From: Thiomargarita sp.
GTDB lineage: Bacteria; Pseudomonadota; Gammaproteobacteria; Beggiatoales; Beggiatoaceae
DNA: 64,000 bases
NCBI GenBank assembly: GCA_022729575.1
Contig: DZAL01000003.1
Coordinates: 1-64,000 of the forward strand
Reading direction: 5' to 3'
This document shows, piece by piece, positions 32,719 to 41,386 of this stretch. The position numbers and the translations under genes are program-made. Below the pieces are notes generated by a model. The model ran no database searches, was not told where the DNA came from, and worked only from the letters and a program-made list of their open reading frames with translations. The number at the start of each line of letters is the position of its first letter. Positions within the stretch are counted from its first letter, which is position 1.

Positions 32719-33813
32719 ATGGCATTAGCGATTGAAGAATTTTTATCTCTGAGTGAAACTGAATGCGAACGACGAATTATTGCGGCTAAAGCTACTTTGG
32801 GTAAACCAGTGGTCATTTTGGGACATCATTATCAGCGGGATGAGGTGTTTAAACATGCTGATTATACCGGTGATTCTTTAAAATTATCACGTCAAGCTGC
32901 CAATTCCGGGGCCAACTATATCGTCTTCTGTGGAGTCCATTTTATGGCGGAAGTGGCCGATATTTTATCTGGACCTGCGCAAACGGCGATTTTACCGGAT
33001 TTAGCCGCGGGTTGTTCGATGGCGGACATGGCTAATTTGGAGAAAGTGGAACAGGCTTGGCAAGAGTTAACCGAGGTATTAGGGGAGGCGGATCAATGTA
33101 TTATCCCAGTGACTTATATTAATTCGGCGGCTAATTTAAAAGCGTTTTGTGGTCGACATGGTGGAATCGTTTGCACCTCCAGTAATGCCCGTCAGGTCCT
33201 AGAATGGGCTTTTGCGCAACGTCAAACCGTGTTATTTTTTCCCGACCAACATTTAGGTCGCAACACCGGTTATCGGATGAAGATTCCTTTGGAACAAATG
33301 TTAATTTGGAATTTTGATTATCCTTATGGAGGACTCAGCGCGTCTCAAATTGGCTCGGCGAAGCTGTTATTATGGGATGGTTATTGTTCGGTACATCAAT
33401 TATTTAGACCAGAAAACATTACTCAATTTCGTAATCAATATCCGGCGGGCAAAGTGATTGCGCATCCTGAAGCCGCGTTTGAAGTGTGTACCTTGTGTGA
33501 CGAGGTAGGCTCTACCGAATTTATTATCAAAACGGTGAAATCGTCGCCGCCGGGCACGCGCTGGTTGATAGGGACCGAATTAAATTTAGTCAATCGGTTG
33601 GCCAAAGAAAGTGAAGCGGATGGCAAGATGATTCATTTTATGTCGCCCATTGCTTGTATGTGCTCTACTATGTATCGAATTGACCCCGCACATCTGGCTT
33701 GGGTCTTGGAAAATTTGGTACAAGGACATATAGTCAATCCGATTAAAGTGCCGGCTCCAGATTTAACCGAGGCACGAGTGGCGTTGGAACGAATGTTAGC
33801 GATAAAGATTTGA
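32719..33813 (+). CDS. nadA: Quinolinate synthase NadA
   Basis: NadA condenses iminoaspartate with dihydroxyacetone phosphate to quinolinate for NAD synthesis, using a [4Fe-4S] cluster. The product is 364 residues, matching the long proteobacterial form. Visible landmarks are L-G-H-H-Y-Q-R-D-E-V, D-S-L-K-L-S, Y-I-N-S-A-A-N-L-K-A, F-P-D-Q-H-L-G-R-N-T and the late P-I-A-C-M-C-S-T-M-Y cluster region. GAGG precedes ATG 32719. No nadB or nadC is nearby. Confidence 0.97.
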   Translation: MALAIEEFLSLSETECERRIIAAKATLGKPVVILGHHYQRDEVFKHADYTGDSLKLSRQAANSGANYIVFCGVHFMAEVADILSGPAQTAILPDLAAGCSMADMANLEKVEQAWQELTEVLGEADQCIIPVTYINSAANLKAFCGRHGGIVCTSSNARQVLEWAFAQRQTVLFFPDQHLGRNTGYRMKIPLEQMLIWNFDYPYGGLSASQIGSAKLLLWDGYCSVHQLFRPENITQFRNQYPAGKVIAHPEAAFEVCTLCDEVGSTEFIIKTVKSSPPGTRWLIGTELNLVNRLAKESEADGKMIHFMSPIACMCSTMYRIDPAHLAWVLENLVQGHIVNPIKVPAPDLTEARVALERMLAIKI

Positions 33814-33849
33814 TCATTTTCGAAGAATTGTCAAATCTGGGTTCTAATT

Positions 33850-35859
33850 ATGAAACTATTGATGGTAACACGAGAAAGTCAGGCGGATAAACGTTATGGG
33901 CTGGGTAAAAGTTTAGCACCATTATTGGCTGAATGGCAGCAACGCGGGATCGAGGTCAGTTACTTATGTTGCGCCGATGCGAGCGCCAAAAGCGTGGCGA
34001 CCATGCGTTTAATTCATCGCTGGCTGATAAAATTAGGAGGATGTTGTTTTACCGAGACCGAAATCGTACCCTTACTGTGGGGGTTGTTAGAACGTTTAAA
34101 CATGGGACGATTAGCGGCTAAAGTGATGGCGCGAGAACGTTATACGCATGTGCATTGTCACGACCCAATTATCGCGGCCGGTTATCGCTGGTTTGCGCGA
34201 TTACGCTTTTTGGCTCAGTTACGCCGCGGTCATACGGCTCGCTGGGGAGTGACTGAGCATGGTTTTGGTTGTTATGCCGAGGCATTTCATGTTGACGGTG
34301 CTCGGTTGGGAACGAAAATGATGCGGTGGTTACGAAATTGGGAGGCTAAAATTTTGACCAAAGCACATTGGGTAATGACTCCAACGCAAAGCGGTTTGTT
34401 ACAATTGGCGCGAGATTTATCGTTGTATCCGATACCTTCTACTTGGCGTAGCATTTATCATCCACGGCCGGTGTTGACTCATTATCCTAAAACTGAGGCT
34501 CGACAACAATTAGGTTGGCCGCCAGCAACTATTTATATTATTGCGGTAGGTCGTTTTGCTCCCCTCAAACAGTTTCCGGCTTTAATCCAAGCCTGTGCCA
34601 GTTTGTCCAAGGCGGGAAAGCCCTGGCAATTAGTCCTCATCGGCGAAGGAGACCGCTCCCCGTTACAAACGTTGGCGGTGGAGTTAAGCGTGGCGGACCG
34701 CTTGTCATTTGCGGTCAGTGATGATATGGGTTTATATTATTCGGCGGCTGATATTTATGTCAGTACCTCGTTAACCGAATCTTTTGGTTTGGCGAATTTA
34801 GAGGCGTTAACCATGGGACTAGCGGCTTTATGCACCGCGGTCGGTGGAGTCCCGGAAGTGGTAGGAAGTGGGGCGTATTTAATTCCGGCCCAAAATCCTC
34901 GGGCTTTAGTCACCGCGTTACAGTCTTTGGTCGAAAGTCGTCCACTTCGTCACTATTGGCAACAACGGGCGCAATTGTGGTGCCAACAATGGCCTGAGTT
35001 GGCCCAGGTGGCAGAGGCTTATTTGGCAATGTATAATGACGGTCAATCACTAAAGGTATCATCACCGCTTGGGGTCGCGGCGGGTTTATCTACTGCCTTT
35101 TCAGAATGGCAACAAGAAGTTAGCCAGTGGTCTTTATGTCCGTTACCACCCGCTTTAGAATTACCACATCACGCTAAAATATTGCTGATAGCGCCTCATC
35201 CAGATGATGAAACTTTGGGTTGTGGGGGGACCCTGGCCCTGTTGCGGCAACGCGGTTGTCAAGTCAAGGTGGTGATTGTGACTGATGGTGGTAGGGGGGA
35301 TCCGTTGGGATATATTACTGAGGAGGTGGTGAGTAAGCGACAACGGGAGTCGTTAGCAGCGATGACTGTATTGGGGATTGAGGAGGTGATTTTTCTCGGT
35401 CAACCTGATGGTGAGTATCAACATACGCCTTTGGTGGCGGCCCAATTGCAGACTTTGATGACTGATTATGCGGCGGATTGGTTGTTTTCCCCGTCGATAT
35501 TAGATTATCACCGTGACCACGTTGCCATTAGTTTATCCGTCATGGAAACTTGGGTGCATCTGGGGTGTCGAGAACGCTTCTTTTGGTATGAAACTTGGGC
35601 CCCAATTCCAGCGACTTGGGTGGTGGATATTAGTCGCGTTTTGGCACTGAAACAACAGGCGACTCAATGCTACGAGTTGCCGTTAAAATATTGTGATTAT
35701 CTGAAGGCTTGCCTCGGCATGGCGAATTATCGGGGATTATATTTGGTGGAAGCTGGGCAGGGAGAATATGCCGAGGCTTTTTTGGAGTGGTCCGCAGGAT
35801 CTTGGCAGGAGGTTCTGGAGGAGTTAATGAAAATAAGAAGTTTTCATGACCACCCCTAA
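33850..35859 (+). CDS. Fusion of GT4-type glycosyltransferase and PIG-L/LmbE deacetylase
   Basis: This is a 669-residue two-domain protein. Residues 1-400 form a GT-B glycosyltransferase with T-E-H-G-F-G in the N half and the donor site V-G-R-F-A-P-L-K-Q, then S-L-T-E-S-F-G-L-A-N-L-E-A-L. Residues about 435-650 form a PIG-L deacetylase with the zinc motif P-H-P-D-D-E-T-L-G-C-G-G and the later Y-H-R-D-H. One enzyme could add an N-acetyl sugar and then deacetylate it, as separate MshA/MshB or BshA/BshB do in thiol synthesis. A cell-surface glycan is equally possible. No signal or membrane segment is seen, so it is cytoplasmic. It follows nadA by 36 bp. Confidence 0.85.
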   Translation: MKLLMVTRESQADKRYGLGKSLAPLLAEWQQRGIEVSYLCCADASAKSVATMRLIHRWLIKLGGCCFTETEIVPLLWGLLERLNMGRLAAKVMARERYTHVHCHDPIIAAGYRWFARLRFLAQLRRGHTARWGVTEHGFGCYAEAFHVDGARLGTKMMRWLRNWEAKILTKAHWVMTPTQSGLLQLARDLSLYPIPSTWRSIYHPRPVLTHYPKTEARQQLGWPPATIYIIAVGRFAPLKQFPALIQACASLSKAGKPWQLVLIGEGDRSPLQTLAVELSVADRLSFAVSDDMGLYYSAADIYVSTSLTESFGLANLEALTMGLAALCTAVGGVPEVVGSGAYLIPAQNPRALVTALQSLVESRPLRHYWQQRAQLWCQQWPELAQVAEAYLAMYNDGQSLKVSSPLGVAAGLSTAFSEWQQEVSQWSLCPLPPALELPHHAKILLIAPHPDDETLGCGGTLALLRQRGCQVKVVIVTDGGRGDPLGYITEEVVSKRQRESLAAMTVLGIEEVIFLGQPDGEYQHTPLVAAQLQTLMTDYAADWLFSPSILDYHRDHVAISLSVMETWVHLGCRERFFWYETWAPIPATWVVDISRVLALKQQATQCYELPLKYCDYLKACLGMANYRGLYLVEAGQGEYAEAFLEWSAGSWQEVLEELMKIRSFHDHP

Positions 35860-36100
35860 CCCCTCCTTGGTAAGGAGGGGAACTGACCACCTCCCTTTAC
35901 TCCCCTCCTTGGTAAGGAGGGGAACTGACCACCTCCCTTTACTCCCCTCCTTGGTAAGGAGGGGAACTGACCACCTCCCTTTACTCCCTTCCTTGGTAAG
36001 GAGGGGAACTGACCACCTCCCTTTACTCCCTTCCTTGGTAAGGAGGGGAACTGACCACCTCCCTTTACTCCCCTCCTTACTAAGGAGGGGTGGGGGGTGG
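35847..36100. repeat. Tandem array of a 42-bp CCCCTCCTTGGTAAGGAGGGG unit
   Basis: About five and a half units of CCCCTCCTTGGTAAGGAGGG plus GAACTGACCACCTCCCTTTACT follow each other with few changes. The array begins within the last codons of the fusion gene. As 42 is divisible by three, a long open frame results, but it is a translated repeat, not a gene. Confidence 0.9.
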
Positions 36101-36131
36101 TTGGGTTAACCGTACGTAATTGGGTTTACCA

Positions 36132-36307
36132 AGATTTGACAACTTGTCGAAAGTTGTCAAATCTAAGTTCAGTTTTTCCGCCACACTTTCGTCACATTAG
36201 GTAAACGGTCAATTTAGGTCCCCAGATTTGACAACTTGTCGAAAGTTGTCAAATCTAAGTTCAGTTTTTCCGCCACACTTTCGTCACATTGGGTAAACGG
36301 TCAATTT
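36132..36307. repeat. 84-bp tandem duplication: palindrome plus relA 3' end
   Basis: The units 36132-36215 and 36224-36307 differ at one position. Each has an AGATTTGACAACTTGTCGAA palindrome followed by the last codons of relA (K-I-D-R-L-P-N-V-T-K-V-W-R-K-N). Only the inner unit is part of the gene; the outer copy lies beyond the stop. Confidence 0.9.
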
Positions 36308-38459
36308 TTGCTAACGCCCGACTGAGTTGGTCAAGATTGTTCACTTCTAGGGTGAAGGTCAAATTAGCCGAATTGTCAGATTTATTGGTGAGCGTATTAG
36401 TGGCAATAATATTGATTTTTTCTCCTGCCACCATTGAGCAAATATCCTGTAATAAACCGGTACGGTCATACGCTTGCACTTGGATGTCGACGGGATAGAG
36501 AATTGGTTCCTGAGTGACTTTACTCCATTCGACTTCAATCAATCGTTCATTGCCCTCATCTTGCCAGCGCGAAGCGTTGGCGCAGTCACGGCGGTGTACT
36601 ACGACTCCACGACCTTTGCTGATGTAGCCGATAATGGGATTAGATAGCGTCGGTTTACAACAACCGGCCATTTGAGTTAATAAATTGCCTACTCCTTTGA
36701 TATAAATGCCGCCTTGAGCATGTGGTGAGGGGTGGGCGGCAATCGATAATTTAGGGGTGGCAAATACCTGGTCATGGAAGGCGTTAGCGATTTGACTTAA
36801 TGCGGTATCACCACGACCCAGGGAGATAAGGAGGTCTTCTACCGTATTGAAATTTAACTTGGCGGCCAGTTTTTCCAGATTATATTCTTTGATATTTAAA
36901 CGATGTAATTCACGTTCTAATAACACTCGTCCATCAGTGAGTTGTTGTTGCGAATTTTGCTTTTTAAACCAGAGACGAACTTTGGTGCGGGCGCGTGAAG
37001 TTTTTAAATAACCGGTATGCGGCACTAGCCAATCGCGGCTAGGTTTTTCTTCTTTGGCGGTGAGAATCTCTATTTGGTCACCACTTTTCAAAGCGTAGGT
37101 TAAAGGCACCAGTCGCTGATTGACTTTCGCGCCTCGACAACAGTGGCCAAGTTGAGTATGAATGTAATAAGCAAAATCCAAAGGAGTAGCCCCCTGGGGC
37201 AATTCTATGACTTTTCCTTGAGGTGACAGGACATAGACGAGGTCCTCAAAAATTTCTGATTTAAAGCGGTCAATCAATTCACCTGGATTATTTTCTTCAT
37301 CTTTCACCTGCAAAATTTTTCGCAACCAGGCAATCTTTTGTTCAAAACCACTATCATGTTGCCTGCCGCCTTCTTTATAACGCCAATGAGAAGCTACGCC
37401 TAATTCGGCATGATGGTGCATCTCCTGAGTACGAATTTGCACTTCAAAAATTTTTTGTTCTGGGCCTAAAACGGCAGTATGTAATGATTGGTAATTATTA
37501 TTTTTGGGTTTAGCAATGTAGTCGTCAAATTCACCATGAATGGGTTGCCATTTGTTATGAATGATTCCCAAAGCCATGTAACATTCGGATTCGGTCTTGA
37601 CCAATACACGTACCGCTCGTACATCAAAAATTTTGTCAAAGTCCAGTCCTTTACGTTGCATTTTCCGCCAGATGCTATAAAGATGTTTGGGTCGTCCTGA
37701 CACTTCGGCTTTGATTCCCGCTAGAGTGAGCGCGTCTTTAAGACGTTGAATTACTTGCTCAATATAGTCTTCGCGACTAATACGTCTTTCCGCTAGTAAT
37801 TTGGCCAATTGTTGATAACTTTCTGGTTCCAAATAACGTAATGACAGGTCTTCCAATTCCCATTTTATTTGCCAGATACCTAGCCGATTAGCCAATGGCG
37901 CAAATAAATCTAGGGTTTCCTGAGCCATGCGCTTTTGAGTGGCGATATTGCGGTAGCGCAAAGTACGCATATTATCCAAGCGGTCGGCTAGTTTAATCAG
38001 TACCACGCGCACATCTTCGGCCATGGCTAACAACATTTTGCGTAAATTTTCAATCTGACTTTCTTGCTCCTCACCCTTATCAGTGTAATCGTTAATGGCC
38101 TCAATGTATTTCATTTTATTGACACCGTCGACTAAATTGGCGACAGTGGGTCCAAACTGTTTTCTGATTTCATCCAGGGTGATTTGCTTCTGCTCAGTGA
38201 TTTCATGCAAAATAGCCGCTACTAATACATCGGTATCCATCCCCAGATCAGCTAATAAATCAGCGACCGTAACTAGATGTACGAGGTAAGGTTGCTCTGA
38301 GGAAAGCGTTTGACCGTCATGAATGGTTTGGGCCAATTGACAAGCTACGGTTATGGTTTGCGCTTCGGTAGTTGTGCGGTCTTTGTTGATATGATTTAAC
38401 CAAGCCGTGAGACTAAAAGCGTTATCAGGATTTAAAATGGGATTTCTGGTGTTTACCAT
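36261..38459 (-). CDS. relA: GTP pyrophosphokinase RelA
   Basis: The product is 732 residues: a degenerate HD hydrolase domain (residues about 40-190), the (p)ppGpp synthetase domain, TGS, and a C-terminal ACT. In the hydrolase the usual H-D pair reads H85-E86 (A-A-I-L-H-E). The synthetase loop has E-F-D-D-Y-I-A-K-P-K-N, the acidic E-x-D-D motif of monofunctional RelA rather than the R-x-K-D of bifunctional SpoT/Rel. It should therefore make ppGpp on stalled ribosomes during amino-acid starvation. The order and length match gammaproteobacterial RelA. The 3' end is duplicated in tandem. Confidence 0.9.
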   Translation of the reverse strand: MVNTRNPILNPDNAFSLTAWLNHINKDRTTTEAQTITVACQLAQTIHDGQTLSSEQPYLVHLVTVADLLADLGMDTDVLVAAILHEITEQKQITLDEIRKQFGPTVANLVDGVNKMKYIEAINDYTDKGEEQESQIENLRKMLLAMAEDVRVVLIKLADRLDNMRTLRYRNIATQKRMAQETLDLFAPLANRLGIWQIKWELEDLSLRYLEPESYQQLAKLLAERRISREDYIEQVIQRLKDALTLAGIKAEVSGRPKHLYSIWRKMQRKGLDFDKIFDVRAVRVLVKTESECYMALGIIHNKWQPIHGEFDDYIAKPKNNNYQSLHTAVLGPEQKIFEVQIRTQEMHHHAELGVASHWRYKEGGRQHDSGFEQKIAWLRKILQVKDEENNPGELIDRFKSEIFEDLVYVLSPQGKVIELPQGATPLDFAYYIHTQLGHCCRGAKVNQRLVPLTYALKSGDQIEILTAKEEKPSRDWLVPHTGYLKTSRARTKVRLWFKKQNSQQQLTDGRVLLERELHRLNIKEYNLEKLAAKLNFNTVEDLLISLGRGDTALSQIANAFHDQVFATPKLSIAAHPSPHAQGGIYIKGVGNLLTQMAGCCKPTLSNPIIGYISKGRGVVVHRRDCANASRWQDEGNERLIEVEWSKVTQEPILYPVDIQVQAYDRTGLLQDICSMVAGEKINIIATNTLTNKSDNSANLTFTLEVNNLDQLSRALAKIDRLPNVTKVWRKN

Positions 38460-38863
38460 AATGAGCCGACTTTACAAGTGGAAAGTTGGAAAAGTAAGTT
38501 GAAAAATTAAATATATAAAAATAGTGTACGGTTATCAGAAAAATCTAACCATTCATCAATGCCATTATGCACAGCATTATGTAAAACATTAAGTTAAAGA
38601 ATTTAAATCTAGTGTTGGGTCAAGCATCGATTAAATGCTTAAACCAGATGGTGATAACATCAGTACTAATTTTTGGGAATTTTTCTAGTTATGAAGTTAA
38701 TTACTTCTGAATGCAGTATTGTTTAAAAATTCGCCAAAATCTTGATTTGGAGTCCTATTTTAGCTATTTAGTATATTATAGGCTAAAGAATAAATTTGCA
38801 AGTGAAATAACCATCTGAACAATTTTACAATTATTTCGGCACGATTTATGCCATGGTAAACGT
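38460..38863. other. AT-rich intergenic gap
   Basis: This is the divergent region between relA and an unknown gene. No reading frame, repeat or RNA gene is recognisable. It should hold both promoters. Confidence 0.4.
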
Positions 38864-39991
38864 ATGCGTCAAAAACCTATAAAACAGCCAAAAGCACGTA
38901 ATAATGCGGCTCATGCTTCATTGCAGAATTATTTTGATAGAATTTCTCATAGCCTGGAGGATAGGGTGAGTGAGTATGTCCAAATGAATAAGTATGTGAG
39001 AGTTTATGAAGAATCACAAAAGTTGTTGGATATTGAAAAAACTATCAATATAGCCGCCGGTAGCATTTTTGAAGTGAGTTTTGAGAAAAAATTAGATGTT
39101 GATGCCACTAATCAGTTAGTTCAACTTCTGAATAAGAAGAATAAGGCTTTAAGATCGTTTATTCAAGGCAAACCATTAACTTCGCAAATTAAATTATTGG
39201 ACCAAATTAGCAAAAGCATCAATACTATTATCGTCAATTTGATGCAAGTTTATAAAAATATTGCACGAATTAACGATGTGGTGCCGATCATCACCGCTTT
39301 GCTTAAATTGAAGGACAAAGAAGGTGGTAATCATCAACATGACCCATTGTTAATCGAAGTTTCTAATGCGCTGGCCAATAATATTGTTGACCCCAATCTC
39401 ACACCACTGAAAGCTCTCTTACAAAACGACCGAGTTAACCTCCTCGATTATGATGCCCGGCTTTATTTTGAACATTTCAACGATGTAAGTGATAAATTAA
39501 TTGGTCTGTTAAATGATAAATTATTGCTAATCATTGGCATTTCAGAATTTTTAATCGCTGGGGTGGAAGATGATGGCGCGAATGATGTTTCCGCCAGTGA
39601 GAGATTACCGGATGAGTTGCGTGTATTATTTTTATCCTCCAATATTTTAGACGTGCTGAATAAAATTAAAGAAATACGGACTGGCCTGAAAGCTATTTTT
39701 GCTAATGTGAAATTTTGCATGGAAGTGATTGATAGTGATAAAATGGAGACCAAATTTAAGAGTTTATTGAAAGATAATGGCAATGGGAATATTTATGAAG
39801 CGGTGGTCAACACCACCCCTAAATTGTTGCAACGAGTGAAAAAAACGATTATTGAAGTTTCTCCAGAGTTAGATGCGTTTGATTTAAAATTGAAGCTAGA
39901 GACGCTGGAATTGAATAAAGTGATGAATATGACCTACGGCTTGATTTATGAGAAGTCAAATCGAACTTGGGAAAATCCTTATTATATATGA
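38864..39991 (+). CDS. Helical protein of unknown function
   Basis: The product has 375 residues and is predicted almost wholly alpha-helical from its Leu/Lys/Asp/Asn-rich heptad-like patterns. There is no signal peptide, no membrane segment, no Cys-rich motif and no catalytic signature I can name. The N-terminus is basic (M-R-Q-K-P-I-K-Q-P-K-A-R-N), and the C-terminus ends W-E-N-P-Y-Y-I. A+T is higher than in neighbouring genes, hinting at a different origin. It is transcribed alone, divergent from relA. I cannot place it in a family. Confidence 0.6.
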   Translation: MRQKPIKQPKARNNAAHASLQNYFDRISHSLEDRVSEYVQMNKYVRVYEESQKLLDIEKTINIAAGSIFEVSFEKKLDVDATNQLVQLLNKKNKALRSFIQGKPLTSQIKLLDQISKSINTIIVNLMQVYKNIARINDVVPIITALLKLKDKEGGNHQHDPLLIEVSNALANNIVDPNLTPLKALLQNDRVNLLDYDARLYFEHFNDVSDKLIGLLNDKLLLIIGISEFLIAGVEDDGANDVSASERLPDELRVLFLSSNILDVLNKIKEIRTGLKAIFANVKFCMEVIDSDKMETKFKSLLKDNGNGNIYEAVVNTTPKLLQRVKKTIIEVSPELDAFDLKLKLETLELNKVMNMTYGLIYEKSNRTWENPYYI

Positions 39992-40006
39992 AAATTAGGA
40001 GTCCAA

Positions 40007-40290
40007 AACCAGTTTTAGACTCCAGCGAGTTAACTCTCTTTTCCACAATATCAAGTTTATCCCCAAACACCTTCAAATAAACCAATCAGCGTCTCTTCTT
40101 CAAGATTCTAGTGCAGGCTACCCAGAAGTATAAAGCGAAGCTTTGCCAGGTCATAGGCAAAGCTTCGTTTGGTATTCCGAGGGATAACATCCCTCGAAGG
40201 GGTGTTATCCCTACTTCGTCACTGCCTCCATGGTATAAAATTAGGTGAATTTTACTATATTTTAATCATACAGGTATAAGCGGGTATTAC
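40007..40290. repeat. Mosaic of palindromes incl. partial family 2 MITE
   Basis: It contains GGAGTCCAAAACC..TTAGACTCC (40007-40023), an AAGCGAAGCTTTGCC..GGCAAAGCTTCG palindrome (40133-40170), a GGGATAACATCCC hairpin (40181-40212) and a terminal GTATTACTATA (about 40281-40291). The last two are features of the 112-bp TA-flanked element, here diverged. Confidence 0.55.
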
Positions 40291-40399
40291 TATAAATTAA
40301 ACGTCGGGGAATAGCACCGGCTGAAGCCTCTACTCCAACCGGCCAAAGCCTCTACGCCAATTCGTGCATTAAAATAGGTGTTGCACACCAGGTATTAAT

Positions 40400-41116
40400 C
40401 TATTTTGACTTTAACACCGCCGATCGATAAAACTCTCTCTGCGGTTTTTCCAATTTTTCAATCGCATACCGTAACATAGTGCGAGGCATCTCCTTACTGT
40501 ATTGATTCAAGAATCCTTCTAATATCGTTTGCTGGCGTTTTCCCACTTCTCGTAACATCCAGCCCACCGCTTTGTGGATTAAATCATGGTCGTCATGTAG
40601 TAAAATTTCGGCTAACTTCAAAGTATCGTCAAATTGGTCATGTTTAATCAATTTCAAAGTCGCAATGATGGCAATGCGTTTTTGCCAAAGATGATCCGAT
40701 TTTGCCAATTTATAGAGAATCTGCCTGGATCTGCTTAGTACATAATCGCCAACCATCGGTGGGGCCGATAAATCTACCAAATCCCAACTATTAATATAAT
40801 CCGTATTGGCCAAATAGCAGTTAAAGACCGTGGTTTTATCCTCTTCAGTGGCTTTAGTATAGCGGTGGATAAGTAGCAATAAAGCAACTAAACGATATTC
40901 ATGAAATGTGCTGTGGAGTAAAGTTTGAATTTCTGATAATGATAGCCCATAATATTTTTTGGCCACTTGCCGTTGCACCGGTACTTTAATTCCTAAAAAT
41001 TTATCTCCTTCACCATATTCACCTTTTCCAGTTTTAAAAAATCGTTGGAGAATTTCCGCTTGTTGCGGATTGGCCAGTTGTCGTAATTCTTGTTTAAGTT
41101 GACTTAGAGTTGGCAT
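40400..41116 (-). CDS. AlkD-like DNA alkylation repair protein
   Basis: This 238-residue all-helical ALK/HEAT-repeat glycosylase-like protein shows G-K-G-E-Y-G-E-G-D-K-F-L-G-I-K-V-P, a hallmark of the AlkD family. N-S-W-D-L-V-D and H-K-A-V-G-W-M-L-R-E-V-G-K, which include the conserved Trp/Asp/Arg pocket, are also present. AlkD proteins excise N3- and N7-alkylpurines. The length is normal. It is a single gene between repeats. Confidence 0.93.
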   Translation of the reverse strand: MPTLSQLKQELRQLANPQQAEILQRFFKTGKGEYGEGDKFLGIKVPVQRQVAKKYYGLSLSEIQTLLHSTFHEYRLVALLLLIHRYTKATEEDKTTVFNCYLANTDYINSWDLVDLSAPPMVGDYVLSRSRQILYKLAKSDHLWQKRIAIIATLKLIKHDQFDDTLKLAEILLHDDHDLIHKAVGWMLREVGKRQQTILEGFLNQYSKEMPRTMLRYAIEKLEKPQREFYRSAVLKSK

Positions 41117-41151
41117 AGTTTAAGAATTAAAAATTTACCTTACGCTCAACC

Positions 41152-41370
41152 ACCCCCGGCCCCTCCTTATTAAGGGAGGGGAGAAAGAGGCGGTGGTTAC
41201 TCCTCTCCTTATTAAGGAGGGGAGAAAGAGGCGGTGGTTACTCCTCTCCTTATTAAGGAGGGGAGAAAGAAGCGGTGGTTACTCCCCTCCTTGATAAGGA
41301 GGGGCCGGGGGTAGTTACTTGATAAGGGGGGGGGTTACTCCCCTCCTTGATAAGGAGGGGCCGGGGGTGG
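41152..41370. repeat. Tandem array of about 41-bp CTCCTTATTAAGGAGGGG units
   Basis: Around four units of CTCCTTATTAAGGAGGGGAG plus AAAGAGGCGGTGGTTACTCCT are followed by CTTGATAAGGAGGGGCCGGG variants. It belongs to the same palindrome family as 35847-36100, with a different spacer. It lies between the AlkD-like gene and pilU. Confidence 0.85.
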
Positions 41371-41386
41371 TAACAGTTGTCCGACA

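Noticed and set aside
35846-36109. Open frame of 87 codons with a 14-residue repeat
   Set aside because: It is the translation of a 42-bp palindromic tandem array whose length is a multiple of three; there is no ribosome site and no non-repeat part.
36261-38459. Calling the (p)ppGpp enzyme SpoT
   Set aside because: The E-F-D-D loop and the H-E in place of H-D in the hydrolase domain favour RelA.
41152-41370. Possible CRISPR array (also considered for 35847-36100)
   Set aside because: The units are near-identical over their whole length with no unique spacers, the repeated part is a known palindrome of this genome, and no cas genes are present.
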